From Pseudomonadota bacterium (GTDB lineage Bacteria; Pseudomonadota; Gammaproteobacteria; Burkholderiales; Thiobacillaceae): a DNA stretch of 37,168 nucleotides. The notes beneath the pieces are model-generated. The model made no database searches and had not been told where the DNA came from. It worked only from the letters and a program-made list of their open reading frames with translations. The position numbers and the translations under genes are program-made. Shown here in pieces: positions 25,361 through 33,624 of the stretch; position 1 is the stretch's first letter, and each line of letters starts with the position of its first letter. The stretch is from positions 1 to 37,168 of the forward strand of contig JAJZRE010000022.1 in the NCBI GenBank assembly GCA_021802945.1, given 5' to 3'.

Positions 25361-25690
25361 ATGTTCGGACTGTCAGGATTCAAGGAAGTCGATCCCGGTT
25401 ACGTGGCGGAAATCGCAGCCAAGGGCGCGCATCTGATCGACGTGCGCACCGAGGCCGAAGTCGCGCAGGGCGTGATCGATGGCGCCATCCATATCCCGCT
25501 GCACCTGCTGCCGCTGCGTGCGGCCGATATCCCGCAGGACAAGCCCGTCGTGATCTACTGCCGCTCGGGTGCGCGCTCGGCCCAGGCCTGCGCGTTCATG
25601 GCCTCCAAGGGCTACGACAACATGCACAACCTGGCTGGCGGCATCATGGCCTGGGCGCGTTCCGGCAACGCGCTGAGCCAGCCGCGCTAA
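25361..25690 (+). CDS. rhd: single-domain rhodanese (sulfurtransferase) of the rhd-tusA-dsrE2 cluster
   Basis: The protein of about 109 residues is one rhodanese domain. Cys67 in YCRSGARS is the persulfide-forming cysteine, with LIDVRTEAEVAQG (25-37) and HIPLHLLPLRA as the usual domain landmarks. It would pick up sulfane sulfur and hand it to TusA in the cytoplasm. The ATG at 25361 has AGGAG 10 bases upstream; a GTG at 25352 is only one base from the same site and is unlikely. The order rhd, tusA, dsrE2 is the one described for sulfur oxidisers such as Allochromatium vinosum. It begins 92 bases after soeC and has its own promoter. Confidence 0.92.
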   Translation: MFGLSGFKEVDPGYVAEIAAKGAHLIDVRTEAEVAQGVIDGAIHIPLHLLPLRAADIPQDKPVVIYCRSGARSAQACAFMASKGYDNMHNLAGGIMAWARSGNALSQPR

Positions 25691-25748
25691 AGGACCGCGG
25701 ACGGCCAGGATATGGCCGAATTTTCCTATTGCCGCGTCGCAAATTCGG

Positions 25749-25777
25749 TTGCAATGGGGGCGCTTCTGGTTTAAGGT
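25749..25777 (+). promoter_or_regulatory. weak candidate promoter of tusA
   Basis: TTGCAA and TAAGGT are separated by 17 bases in the 143-base gap between rhd and tusA. The -10 match is poor, so this is only a candidate. It is worth noting because the gap is wider than expected inside an operon. Confidence 0.25.
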
Positions 25778-25833
25778 ACCGCAGCGTTTTTTAGTACATG
25801 CCGATTTAATGGATTTACCGTAAGGAGAACTAC

Positions 25834-26061
25834 ATGAATTTCGATAAAGAACTCGACGCGCGCGGCCTGAACTGCCCGTTGCCCATCCTCCGCGCGAAAA
25901 AAGCCCTGGCTGAAGTCGCCAGCGGCCAGGTGCTCAAGATCCTGTCGACCGACCCGGGTTCGGTCAAGGATTTCGCCGCTTTCGCCAAGCAGACCGGCAA
26001 CGAGCTGCTGTCCACCGCCGAAGCGGGTGGGGAATTCACCTTCTTCATGAAGAAGAAGTAA
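25834..26061 (+). CDS. tusA: TusA sulfur carrier protein
   Basis: The 75-residue protein has the TusA/SirA fold and the signature LDARGLNCPLPILRAKKAL, with the sulfur-carrying Cys14 in the CPxP motif. In sulfur oxidisers TusA receives sulfane sulfur from rhodanese and delivers it to later oxidation steps. AAGGAG lies 6 bases before the ATG. A strong terminator follows 16 bases after the stop, so much of the transcript may end here and give more TusA than DsrE2. Length and motif are fully normal for the family. Confidence 0.96.
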   Translation: MNFDKELDARGLNCPLPILRAKKALAEVASGQVLKILSTDPGSVKDFAAFAKQTGNELLSTAEAGGEFTFFMKKK

Positions 26062-26077
26062 GCACGAAACCAAATCC

Positions 26078-26117
26078 AGCGCCGTTGTTCGAATGAACAT
26101 ACGGCGCTGTTTTTTTA
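26078..26117 (+). terminator. intrinsic terminator between tusA and dsrE2
   Basis: A 13-bp stem (AGCGCCGT-TGTTC with GAACA-T-ACGGCGCT, one bulged T) around the loop GAAT is followed by GTTTTTTTAA. This is a typical rho-independent terminator. It lies only about 20 bases before the dsrE2 start, so dsrE2 depends on read-through or on an unseen promoter. Confidence 0.88.
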
Positions 26118-26137
26118 ATAGCGACAGGAGAGACAAC

Positions 26138-26647
26138 ATGGATACCAAGAAAATGGCCATCATCGCAACGAAGGGCACGCTGGACTGGGCCTACCCCCCG
26201 TTCATCCTGGCTTCGACGGCGGCTGCGCTGGGCTATGAAACCCAGATTTTCTTCACCTTCTATGGCCTCCAGCTGGTCCGCAAGGATCTGTCTGTCCTGA
26301 AAGTGAGCCCCCTGGGCAACCCCGGCATGCCGATGAAGATGCCGTTCGGACCCAAGTGGTTCAAGAGCATCAACTGGAACATGCCCAACGCCATCCAGGC
26401 CATCATTCCCGGCTATGAAAACGTGGCGACCGCGCTGATGAAGCAGACCATCGCCAACAACGGCGTGGCCACCATCCCCGACCTGCGCGAGCTGTGCCAG
26501 GAAGCGGACGTCAAGTTCATCGCTTGCCAGATGACCGTCGAACTGTTCGGTTTCGACCATTCCGACTTCATCGACGGCCTCGAGTACGGCGGCGCCGCGA
26601 CCTTCTTCGAATTCGCCGGCGAAACAGACATCTGCCTGTTCATCTGA
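26138..26647 (+). CDS. dsrE2: DsrE2-like sulfur-trafficking protein
   Basis: The 169-residue protein belongs to the DsrE/DsrF/DrsH-like family. It starts with KKMAIIATKGTLDWAYPPFI and has the membrane-leaning segment FILASTAAALGYETQIFFTF (22-41). Cys120 (DLRELCQEADV) and Cys130 (FIACQMTVELFGF) are the likely sulfur-handling residues; the second lies in the most conserved family stretch. It ends with the family pattern FIDGLEYGGAATFFEFA. CAGGAG lies 7 bases before the ATG. Next to rhd and tusA it matches the rhd-tusA-dsrE2 cluster of sulfur oxidisers, where DsrE2 takes part in cytoplasmic persulfide relay. Assignment to DsrE2 rather than DsrE3 rests on this context and the family pattern. Confidence 0.87.
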   Translation: MDTKKMAIIATKGTLDWAYPPFILASTAAALGYETQIFFTFYGLQLVRKDLSVLKVSPLGNPGMPMKMPFGPKWFKSINWNMPNAIQAIIPGYENVATALMKQTIANNGVATIPDLRELCQEADVKFIACQMTVELFGFDHSDFIDGLEYGGAATFFEFAGETDICLFI

Positions 26648-26670
26648 CAAACAGATTGCAGCACGATGAA

Positions 26671-26704
26671 AAAAAAAGAGCCGAGTGACATCGGCTCTTT
26701 TTTT
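26671..26704. terminator. intrinsic terminator after dsrE2
   Basis: A perfect 14-base inverted repeat, AAAAAAAGAGCCGA with TCGGCTCTTTTTTT, has the loop GTGACA. A and T tracts flank it on both sides, so it can work in either direction. Confidence 0.9.
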
Positions 26705-26847
26705 ATGTGTCTTTTGTACCACATCCGGTTAGGATTATTCGCCGGGTTGCGCCTGCCGGCTTGTCTTGATCCTGGTGCGCGCGTAGCCTTCTGGGCAGGT
26801 CATACAACAAGTTGATCTGTAGTTATTTTGCCCATAAGGAGACATCA

Positions 26848-28122
26848 ATGAAATTCACCCGCGTATTCGCATTCATGGCGCTGGCCGGTCTGGCCGGCAG
26901 CGCCTTCGCCACCAACGGCTATTTTTCACACGGCTACGGCATGAAAGCCAAGGGCATGGCCGGCGTGTCCACCACGAACACCGACGACGCCATGGGTGGC
27001 GCCAACAACCCGGCCTCCATGGCGTTTGCGGGCAACCGCCTGGATCTGGGCGTGGACCTGTTCAGCCCGATTCGTGAAGCGAGTCGTACTGGCAGCACTA
27101 CTTCGGGTCTGAATGGCACGTCCGAAAGCGATTCCAACTATTTCCTGGTTCCTGAGCTCGGCTATACGCACCAGATGAGCAGCAATCTGGCGCTGGGCGT
27201 GACGGTATATGGCAACGGCGGCATGAACACCAACTACAAACCTCTTAGTGGGTTTGGAAATACGAACATCCTGGGCGGGCAGGGCAAGTTGGGCGTTGAC
27301 CTGATGCAGTTGATTGTTGCGCCGACCGCCGCCTACAAAGTTGCGCCGAACCATTCAATTGGCATTTCTCCGCTGATCGGCTACCAACGCTTCAAGGCTG
27401 AGGGTTTGGATGCCTTTATACCGATGTCTTCCGCCGGCGGTAATTTGACCAACAAGGGCTATGACGATGCCTTTGGTTACGGCGTTCGTATTGGCTACAT
27501 GGGGAAGATCACCCCGACCGTGACCATCGGCGCGGCCTACGCGTCAAAGATGAAGTTTGACGAGTTCTCCAAGTACAAAGGCCTGTTTGCCGAACAGGGC
27601 GGCTTTGATATTCCCGAGAACTACAACCTCGGCGTGGCCTGGCAGGCGACTCCTGCGGTCAAGCTGGCGGTGGATTACCAGCGCATCAACTACAGTGGTG
27701 TGGCATCGGTATCGAACCCACTTCTTCCTAACCTTATGACCGCTCAGCTGGGCACCAACGGCGGCGCAGGTTTCGGCTGGGACGACATTAACGTGTGGAA
27801 GCTGGGCGCAGAGTACAAGTACAGCCAGCAGTTGACGCTGCGTGCCGGTTACAGCCACACGGACAGCCCGATCAGCGCCAGCACCAATCCCACGTCGCCC
27901 GACTTTAGTGAAACTTCGTTCAACATCATTGCGCCCGCTGTGATCAAGGACCATGTCACGCTGGGCTTCACCTACGCGCTGGCATCTGGCAACGAAGTCA
28001 CCATGGCCTACATGCACGGCTTCAAGAATGACGTTTCCGGGCCCGGCGCGGTCATGGGCGGAACGGAAAAGATCCAGATGTACCAGAACTCGTTGGGCAT
28101 CCAGTACAGCTGGAAGATGTAA
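26848..28122 (+). CDS. OmpP1/FadL/TodX-family outer-membrane channel
   Basis: The protein of about 424 residues has a signal peptide (MKFTRVFAFMALAGLAGSAFA). The mature N-terminus TNGYFSHGYGMKAKGMAGV includes the FadL-type hatch opening (TNGxxxxGxGxKxxGMAG). Glycine-rich, alternating beta strands typical of a 14-strand barrel follow, including the NPASMAF signature near residue 53. FadL-type channels let hydrophobic compounds cross the outer membrane, but the substrate here is unknown; uptake of elemental sulfur or polysulfide is a speculation drawn only from its place among sulfur genes. AAGGAG precedes the ATG. It has its own terminator. Codons are less GC-biased than in neighbours (more third-position A and T). 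Confidence 0.88.
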   Translation: MKFTRVFAFMALAGLAGSAFATNGYFSHGYGMKAKGMAGVSTTNTDDAMGGANNPASMAFAGNRLDLGVDLFSPIREASRTGSTTSGLNGTSESDSNYFLVPELGYTHQMSSNLALGVTVYGNGGMNTNYKPLSGFGNTNILGGQGKLGVDLMQLIVAPTAAYKVAPNHSIGISPLIGYQRFKAEGLDAFIPMSSAGGNLTNKGYDDAFGYGVRIGYMGKITPTVTIGAAYASKMKFDEFSKYKGLFAEQGGFDIPENYNLGVAWQATPAVKLAVDYQRINYSGVASVSNPLLPNLMTAQLGTNGGAGFGWDDINVWKLGAEYKYSQQLTLRAGYSHTDSPISASTNPTSPDFSETSFNIIAPAVIKDHVTLGFTYALASGNEVTMAYMHGFKNDVSGPGAVMGGTEKIQMYQNSLGIQYSWKM

Positions 28123-28149
28123 TTTACAGCTGCACCTGGGCTGATCTGG

Positions 28150-28178
28150 AACCGGGGTCTGATGGCCCCGGTTTTTTT
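28150..28178 (+). terminator. intrinsic terminator after the FadL-type gene
   Basis: The inverted repeat AACCGGGG/CCCCGGTT (28150-28157 and 28166-28173) is followed by a T tract. It ends 28 bases downstream of the gene. Confidence 0.85.
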
Positions 28179-28225
28179 ATGCAGGTCGCTGGATGCATTG
28201 CCCCTGAATTGTCAGGGGACAACAA

Positions 28226-28249
28226 AAAGCGCGGCAAAATCCGCGCTTT
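28226..28249 (-). terminator. intrinsic terminator after valS
   Basis: The 9-bp inverted repeat AAAGCGCGG/CCGCGCTTT (28226-28234 and 28241-28249), with loop CAAAAT, is followed on the minus strand by TTTTTGTT. It lies 24 bases past the valS stop. Confidence 0.82.
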
Positions 28250-28272
28250 CTTGTTGCCGGCACGTCCAGTCA

Positions 28273-31011
28273 TCAGCCCAGCCGCGCGTGCTGCGCCTCC
28301 AGTTTCTGCAGCATGGCGGCAAAGTCGGCCAGCCGCGCCTGCTCCTGCAGCACCACGGCAGCCGGTGCCTTGTCGACGAAGCTGGGGTTGGCCAGCTTGG
28401 TTTCTGCTTTCCTGATCTCGCCCTGGATGCGGGCGATTTCCTTGGCCAGGCGGGCGCGCTCGGCGTCCTTGTCGATTTCCACCACCAGCATCAGCCGCAT
28501 GTCGCCGACCAGCGCGACCGGGGCGTCGGCGTCGGCCAGCGTGGCGACGGCGCTGACCTCGGACAGCTTGCCGAGCGCGCTGATGTAGGGCGCGAGCACG
28601 TTGATCGCGGCCGTGTCGCCTTCGATCACCAGCGGCACGCGCTGGGCGGGCGACAGGTTCATTTCGCCGCGCAGGGTGCGGCAGGCGTTGACGAGTTCCT
28701 TCAGCAACTGGATGCGCGCGACGCTGTCGGGGTGGCGCCGTGCTTCGTCAAGCTGCGGATAGGGTGCAAGCATGATGCTGTCGCCGTGGACCCCGGCGAG
28801 CGGCGCGACCTTCTGCCACAACTCCTCGGTGATGAAGGGGATGACGGGGTGGGCGAGTCGCAGCGTGGTTTCGAGCACGGTGGCCAGCGTGCGTCGCGTG
28901 GCGCGCTGCTGTTCGGCTGAACCTGTGTTGAGCTGCACCTTGGCGAGCTCGAGGTACCAGTCGCAGAACTCGTCCCAGACGAATTCATAGACCGCACGCG
29001 CCGCCTGGTCGAAGCGGTAGGCGGCGAAGGCGTCGTGGACGTCGTTGACGGCCTGCTGCAGACAGGCGGCGATCCATTTGTCGGCGTCCGAATAATCGAA
29101 TGCGGCGCCGGAGTCGAGGCCGCAGTCGTGGCCTTCGAGGTTCATCAGCGCGAAGCGGGTGGCGTTCCACAGCTTGTTGCAGAAGTTGCGGTAGCCCTCG
29201 GCGCGCTGCAGGTCGAATTTGATGTCGCGGCCGTGCGTGGCCAGGCTGGCGAAGGTGAACCTCAAGGCATCCGTTCCGTAGGCGGCGATGCCCTCGGGGA
29301 ATTCCTTGCGGGTGCGCTTCTCGATGCCGGCGGCCTGCCTGGGGTTCATCAGGCCCTGGGTGCGCTTGGCGACCAGCTCGTCGACCGCGATGCCGTCGAT
29401 GAGGTCGATCGGATCGAGCACGTTGCCTTTCGACTTGCTCATCTTCTGGCCTTCGGCGTCGCGCACGAGGCCCGTCACGTACACCTCGCGGAACGGCACC
29501 TTGCCGGTGAAGTGCAGCGACATCATCACCATGCGGGCGACCCAGAAGAAGATGATGTCGAAGCCGGTGACCAGCACCGAGGTCGGCAGGAAGCGTTCGA
29601 GTTCGGGCGTCTGCCCGGGCCAGCCCAGGGTGGAGAAGGGCCACAAGGCGCTCGAGAACCAGGTGTCGAGGACGTCGTTGTCCTGCGTCAGCTCGCGGCC
29701 GCCGGCCTGCTTTCTCGCCTCTTCCTCGCTGTGCGCGACGTAGAACTCGCCGTCGGCGTCGTACCAGGCGGGGATGCGGTGGCCCCACCACAATTGCCTG
29801 GATACGCACCAGTCCTCGATGTTCTCCAGCCACTGGCGGTAGGTCGTCGTCCAGTTTTCCGGCACGAACTTCAGCTCGCCCGAGTCGACGGCGGCGAGGC
29901 CCTGCCTGGCGAGGCCTTCCATGCTCATGAACCACTGGTCGGTGAGCATCGGTTCGATGACGGCGTGGGTGCGGTCGCCGCGCGGGATCATCAGCTTGTG
30001 CGGCTTGGCCGAGACCAGCAGGCCCTTCGCCTGCAGTTCGTCGAGCAGCTTCTGGCGCGCGTCGTAGCGGTCGAGACCCTGATATTCGGCCGGGCAGACC
30101 TCGTTCATTTTGGCATCGAGCGTCAGCACGCTGATCGCCGCCAGCTTGTGGCGCTGCCCCACCTGCCAGTCGTTGAAGTCGTGCGCCGGGGTGATCTTGA
30201 CCACGCCGGTGCCGAATTCGCGGTCGACGTACTCGTCGGCGATGATGGGGATGCTGCGTTCGGCGACCGGCAGGCGCACCTGCTTGCCGATGAGATGGCG
30301 GTAGCGCTCGTCCTCCGGATGAACCGCGACGGCGCTGTCGCCGAGCAGGGTTTCCGGGCGGGTGGTGGCGACGGTCAAAAAGCCGGAGCCGTCTTCCAGC
30401 GGATAGTTGATCTCCCACATGAAGCCGTCTTCCTCGGCACTGACGACTTCGAGGTCGGACACCGCCGTGCCGAGGACCGGATCCCAGTTCACCAGCCGCT
30501 TGCCGCGGTAGATGAGCCCCTCGCGGTAGAGCCGCACGAACACTTCGGTGACGGCCTTCGACAGGCCGGCGTCCATGGTGAAGCGCTCGCGGCTCCAGTC
30601 GGGGCTGGTGCCCAGCCGGCGCATCTGGCGGGTGATGGTGGAGCCGGAGTGTTCCTTCCATTCCCAGACTTTTTCGAGGAATTTCTCGCGGCCGAGGTCG
30701 TGGCGCGAGATGCCCTGCGCGTCGAGCTGTCGCTCGACCACGATCTGGGTGGCGATGCCGGCATGGTCGGTGCCCGGCTGCCACAGGGTGTTGTCGCCCG
30801 CCATGCGGTGATAGCGGGTCAGCGCGTCCATCAGGGTGTGCTGGAAGGCGTGGCCCATGTGCAGCGTGCCGGTGACGTTGGGCGGCGGCAGCATGATGCA
30901 GTAGGCGGGCGCTTCGGCGTGGCCGCTTGCCTTGAAGTAGCCGGCGCTTTCCCACTGGGCGTACCAGCGTTTTTCGATATCAGCCGGTTCGAAGGATTTG
31001 GCGAGTTCCAT
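28273..31011 (-). CDS. valS: valyl-tRNA synthetase
   Basis: This 912-residue class Ia enzyme charges tRNA-Val. Visible features are the HIGH-type motif [14 protein letters not shown] (42-55), the [14 protein letters not shown] region (75-88), an editing (CP1) domain, and the KMSKSKGN catalytic loop. The C-terminal part has a coiled-coil arm ([24 protein letters not shown]). Length is normal for bacterial ValS. It closes the minus-strand unit pepA-holC-hypothetical-valS, a familiar proteobacterial order. The intergenic stretch upstream contains a weak hairpin (TGGGAC-TT-GTCCCA) followed by T residues, which may partly terminate the upstream message. Confidence 0.98.
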   Translation of the reverse strand: MELAKSFEPADIEKRWYAQWESAGYFKASGHAEAPAYCIMLPPPNVTGTLHMGHAFQHTLMDALTRYHRMAGDNTLWQPGTDHAGIATQIVVERQLDAQGISRHDLGREKFLEKVWEWKEHSGSTITRQMRRLGTSPDWSRERFTMDAGLSKAVTEVFVRLYREGLIYRGKRLVNWDPVLGTAVSDLEVVSAEEDGFMWEINYPLEDGSGFLTVATTRPETLLGDSAVAVHPEDERYRHLIGKQVRLPVAERSIPIIADEYVDREFGTGVVKITPAHDFNDWQVGQRHKLAAISVLTLDAKMNEVCPAEYQGLDRYDARQKLLDELQAKGLLVSAKPHKLMIPRGDRTHAVIEPMLTDQWFMSMEGLARQGLAAVDSGELKFVPENWTTTYRQWLENIEDWCVSRQLWWGHRIPAWYDADGEFYVAHSEEEARKQAGGRELTQDNDVLDTWFSSALWPFSTLGWPGQTPELERFLPTSVLVTGFDIIFFWVARMVMMSLHFTGKVPFREVYVTGLVRDAEGQKMSKSKGNVLDPIDLIDGIAVDELVAKRTQGLMNPRQAAGIEKRTRKEFPEGIAAYGTDALRFTFASLATHGRDIKFDLQRAEGYRNFCNKLWNATRFALMNLEGHDCGLDSGAAFDYSDADKWIAACLQQAVNDVHDAFAAYRFDQAARAVYEFVWDEFCDWYLELAKVQLNTGSAEQQRATRRTLATVLETTLRLAHPVIPFITEELWQKVAPLAGVHGDSIMLAPYPQLDEARRHPDSVARIQLLKELVNACRTLRGEMNLSPAQRVPLVIEGDTAAINVLAPYISALGKLSEVSAVATLADADAPVALVGDMRLMLVVEIDKDAERARLAKEIARIQGEIRKAETKLANPSFVDKAPAAVVLQEQARLADFAAMLQKLEAQHARLG

Positions 31012-31106
31012 GGCGTGCGCGCAAAACCGCCATTATCCCAAAAAAAGCCTGGGACAAGTCCCAAAAACCCGTGACAGGCGTCTAAAAACCCCGTGACGAT
31101 GCGGTC

Positions 31107-31532
31107 TCAGCTCGATGGGTCGCGCGGCTGCTTGAGTTTCTCGGCGACCGCGTCGCGCACGATTTCCCGCACGTTGACGTCGAGCTGGGAGAGCAGGCTG
31201 GACACCGTCTGGTCGATGTTCTTGCGCAACTCGGCGGCGACCTGTCTTTCCATCACTTCGGACAGGCGGGGCGCCAGTTCGCTCATCAGTTGTTCGGCCA
31301 GCACGTTGTCCACGACGGGATCGGGCGCCTGGTCCGGCTCGGCAGGGGCATGCGGGGCGGCCGCAGCTATCGCTTTCGCCGGAGGGGTGCCGCGGTCGAT
31401 CACATCGGTCAGCACGGGCAGCCAGGCATCAGGCGGAGGGCCGGGCCGGGCGGGTGGCGGGGGCGCGTCGCCGGCGCCACGATGCTTTTTCAGCAACGCA
31501 TCCATCTTGCTCAACAGGGGACTGTCGCTCAT
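31107..31532 (-). CDS. small hypothetical protein between holC and valS
   Basis: The 141-residue protein is not one I can name. It has a proline-rich N-terminal third (DAPPPPARPGPPPDAW) and an alanine/proline linker. The helical C-terminal half (about 80-132) carries heptad-like repeats: LAEQLMSELAPRLSEVMERQ, then LRKNIDQTVSSLLSQLDVNV. It has no signal peptide or membrane helix, so it is likely a cytoplasmic coiled-coil or oligomerising protein. The start lies 10 bases after the holC stop in the same direction, which suggests cotranscription. The ATG has a Shine-Dalgarno-like AGGAGG 6 to 7 bases upstream. Similar small genes of unknown role are common beside holC in betaproteobacteria, from memory. 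Confidence 0.7.
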   Translation of the reverse strand: MSDSPLLSKMDALLKKHRGAGDAPPPPARPGPPPDAWLPVLTDVIDRGTPPAKAIAAAAPHAPAEPDQAPDPVVDNVLAEQLMSELAPRLSEVMERQVAAELRKNIDQTVSSLLSQLDVNVREIVRDAVAEKLKQPRDPSS

Positions 31533-31541
31533 GTGTGCCTC

Positions 31542-31970
31542 CTATCCGGCGTGCTGCCGCAAGTCATGCGTCTTCAGGGCGTAGCCGCGCGCCTGATAGA
31601 AACGGTAACGCGTCCGGCCCTGTTCGCGTCCGGCTTCATCCTGGCCGACGATCTCGATCAGGCGTTCGAAGCGGGCAAACGCGGGCGGCTGTTCGGTGTG
31701 CAGGTTGATCATCACATCCGCCTGGCGCAGGGCGTCGGCATTGGCGCCGATCAGCACCGGCGTTTCGGCCGCCAATGCGTCGCTGTCGCGGCAGTGCGGC
31801 ACGAAGCTCAGCGCCGGCGTTGTCCACAGCAGGCGGTCGATGGCGCTCGCCACCGCGGCGTCCGGGGCGTAGATCATCACCTGCCTGCCCTGGCCGTGCG
31901 CCTTGGCGGCGACGCGGCGGGCGACGTCGAGCGGGTTGTCGGCAAAGGTGTAGAAGGTGATTTCGGTCAC
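31542..31970 (-). CDS. holC: DNA polymerase III chi subunit
   Basis: This 142-residue protein matches HolC. It opens TEITFYTFADNPLDVARRVA and continues with the strand-turn KAHGQGRQVMIYAPD. The stretches ALSFVPHC and VLIGANADALRQADVMINLH (about 71-90) are typical, as is the C-terminal RFERLIEIVGQDEAGREQGR. HolC (chi) links the clamp loader to single-strand binding protein. It sits between pepA and valS, the classic arrangement. The spacing to pepA is 10 bases, so the two are likely cotranscribed. Divergence is within the range normal for chi. Confidence 0.92.
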   Translation of the reverse strand: MTEITFYTFADNPLDVARRVAAKAHGQGRQVMIYAPDAAVASAIDRLLWTTPALSFVPHCRDSDALAAETPVLIGANADALRQADVMINLHTEQPPAFARFERLIEIVGQDEAGREQGRTRYRFYQARGYALKTHDLRQHAG

Positions 31971-31980
31971 GGCTGGCGGG

Positions 31981-33495
31981 TTACTTCTGGGCGCGGTTCA
32001 AGAGGAAATGCACCAGCAGCGACACGGGTCGGCCGGTCGAGCCCTTCTTCTCGCGGCCGCCTATCCAGGCCGTGCCGGCGATGTCGAGGTGCGCCCAGTG
32101 GTATTTCCTGGCGAAGCGCGACAGGAAGCAGGCCGCGGTGATCGAGCCGGCCGGGCGGCCGCCGATGTTGGCCATGTCGGCGAGGCTGCTCTTCAATTGA
32201 TCCTGATAGTCGTCCCACAGCGGCATGCGCCAGACGCGGTCCCAGGCATGGTCGGCGGCGTGCTCGATCTCGCGCGCCAGCGGGTCGTGGTTGCTGTAGA
32301 GCGCGCTGGGGTGGGCGCCGAGGGCGATCACGCAGGCGCCGGTGAGCGTGGCCAGGTCGACCACGGCGTCGGGTTCGAAGCGTTCGGCATAGGTCAGCGC
32401 GTCGCACAGGATCAGGCGGCCTTCGGCGTCGGTGTTGAGAATTTCGATGGTCTGCCCGGACATCGAGGTGACGATGTCGCCGGGTTTGTTGGCGTTCGCG
32501 TCGGGCATGTTCTCGCACGAGGGGATGAGGCCGACGACGTTGAGCGCGAGGCCCAGTTCGCCGATGGCGCGGAACGCGCCGAGCACCGCGCCGCCGCCGC
32601 TCATGTCGTAGTTCATCTCGTCCATTTCCGCGGGCGGCTTGAGCGAAATGCCGCCGGCATCGAAGGTGATCGCCTTGCCGACCAGCACCACCGGTTTGTC
32701 CCCCTTCTTGCCGCCCTCGTGCTTCAGCACGATGAAGCGCGGCGGCTTGTCGCTGCCCTTGCCGACCGACAGGAAGGCGCCCATGCCGAGTTTGTCGCAG
32801 GCGGCGTAATCGAGGACCTCGCAGCCGAAGCCGTGGGCCTTGGCCAGCTTCTTCGCCTCGCCGGCCAGGTAGTCCGGGGTGCAGATGTTGGACGGCGTAT
32901 TGCCCAGGTCCTTGGCGAGGTTGATGCCGCGGGCGATGGCCAGGCCGCGTGCCAGACCGGCTTCGCCGAACTTCAGCTCGCCGCGCCGCGACACGGCGAA
33001 GGTGACGCGCTTGAGCGGACGGCGCGCCTCGCTCGGCTTGCTCTTCAGGCGGTCGAAGCGGTATAGCGCGTCGTGCACGCTGATCACGGCCTGTTCGATG
33101 TTCCAGGTGACGTCGCGCTTCTTGACCGGGATTTCGGACAGCGTGATGGTGGCCTCCATCGAGCCGGTGTCGCGCAGGGTCCTGGCTGCGCAGGCGATGG
33201 CATCCCGATAGGCTTTTTCGTGGAACTCGCGTTCCCTGCCCAGTCCGATCAACAGGACGCGGTCTGCCAGGATGTTGGGCACCTTGTGCAACAGCAGCGT
33301 GCTGCCGGCCTTGCCTTCCATGTCGCCGCCGCGCAGGATGTCGGACAGGTAGCCGTCGCTGGTGCGATCGATGTCGATCGCCGGGCCCGACAGCTTGCGG
33401 CTCTCGAACACGCCGACGACGACGCAGGCGGTGCGCTGCTTTTCGGGCGCGCCGCTTTTTATGCTAAATTCGAGTTCGATTTCCTTGTTTTCCAT
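31981..33495 (-). CDS. pepA: leucyl aminopeptidase PepA (M17)
   Basis: The protein of about 504 residues removes N-terminal amino acids with a two-metal site. The catalytic half shows the M17 signatures: VLVGKAITFDAGGISLKP (metal-binding lysine and aspartate), MNYDMSGGGAVLG, and NTDAEGRLILCDALTYA with its catalytic arginine. The N-terminal domain is shorter in conservation. The frame opens at a TTG (33507), but the ATG at 33495 gives the more usual start. It is divergent from lptF, as in many proteobacteria, with about 129 bases between them. Some PepA proteins also bind DNA, but nothing here shows that. Confidence 0.96.
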   Translation of the reverse strand: MENKEIELEFSIKSGAPEKQRTACVVVGVFESRKLSGPAIDIDRTSDGYLSDILRGGDMEGKAGSTLLLHKVPNILADRVLLIGLGREREFHEKAYRDAIACAARTLRDTGSMEATITLSEIPVKKRDVTWNIEQAVISVHDALYRFDRLKSKPSEARRPLKRVTFAVSRRGELKFGEAGLARGLAIARGINLAKDLGNTPSNICTPDYLAGEAKKLAKAHGFGCEVLDYAACDKLGMGAFLSVGKGSDKPPRFIVLKHEGGKKGDKPVVLVGKAITFDAGGISLKPPAEMDEMNYDMSGGGAVLGAFRAIGELGLALNVVGLIPSCENMPDANANKPGDIVTSMSGQTIEILNTDAEGRLILCDALTYAERFEPDAVVDLATLTGACVIALGAHPSALYSNHDPLAREIEHAADHAWDRVWRMPLWDDYQDQLKSSLADMANIGGRPAGSITAACFLSRFARKYHWAHLDIAGTAWIGGREKKGSTGRPVSLLVHFLLNRAQK

Positions 33496-33624
33496 GTCTG
33501 TGCTCAAAAAAATACAGTTTGCCGATGCGTCGACGAGCGACGTTGCCGATTTGGCGATTATTGGCGCGGGCGCGGTGGAATGTCAAAAGCCCCTGCGTGT
33601 CGTTGGCGATTTCCGGATGCCCTC
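33496..33624. promoter_or_regulatory. divergent pepA / lptF promoter region
   Basis: The 129-base region must hold outward promoters for both pepA and lptF. I do not see unambiguous -35/-10 pairs. A run CAAAAAAATACAG (33504-33516) lies just before the pepA start on the other strand, and an AT-rich TTGGCGATTATTGG follows (33551-33564). No gene or repeat is visible. Confidence 0.35.

Noticed and set aside
28201-28218. Hairpin CCCCTGA-ATTG-TCAGGGG between the FadL-type gene and valS
   Set aside because: It lacks a T tract on either side and lies between two better terminators, so no function is assigned.
29035-31074. 679-codon open frame antisense to valS
   Set aside because: Antisense shadow of valyl-tRNA synthetase; no domain signature.
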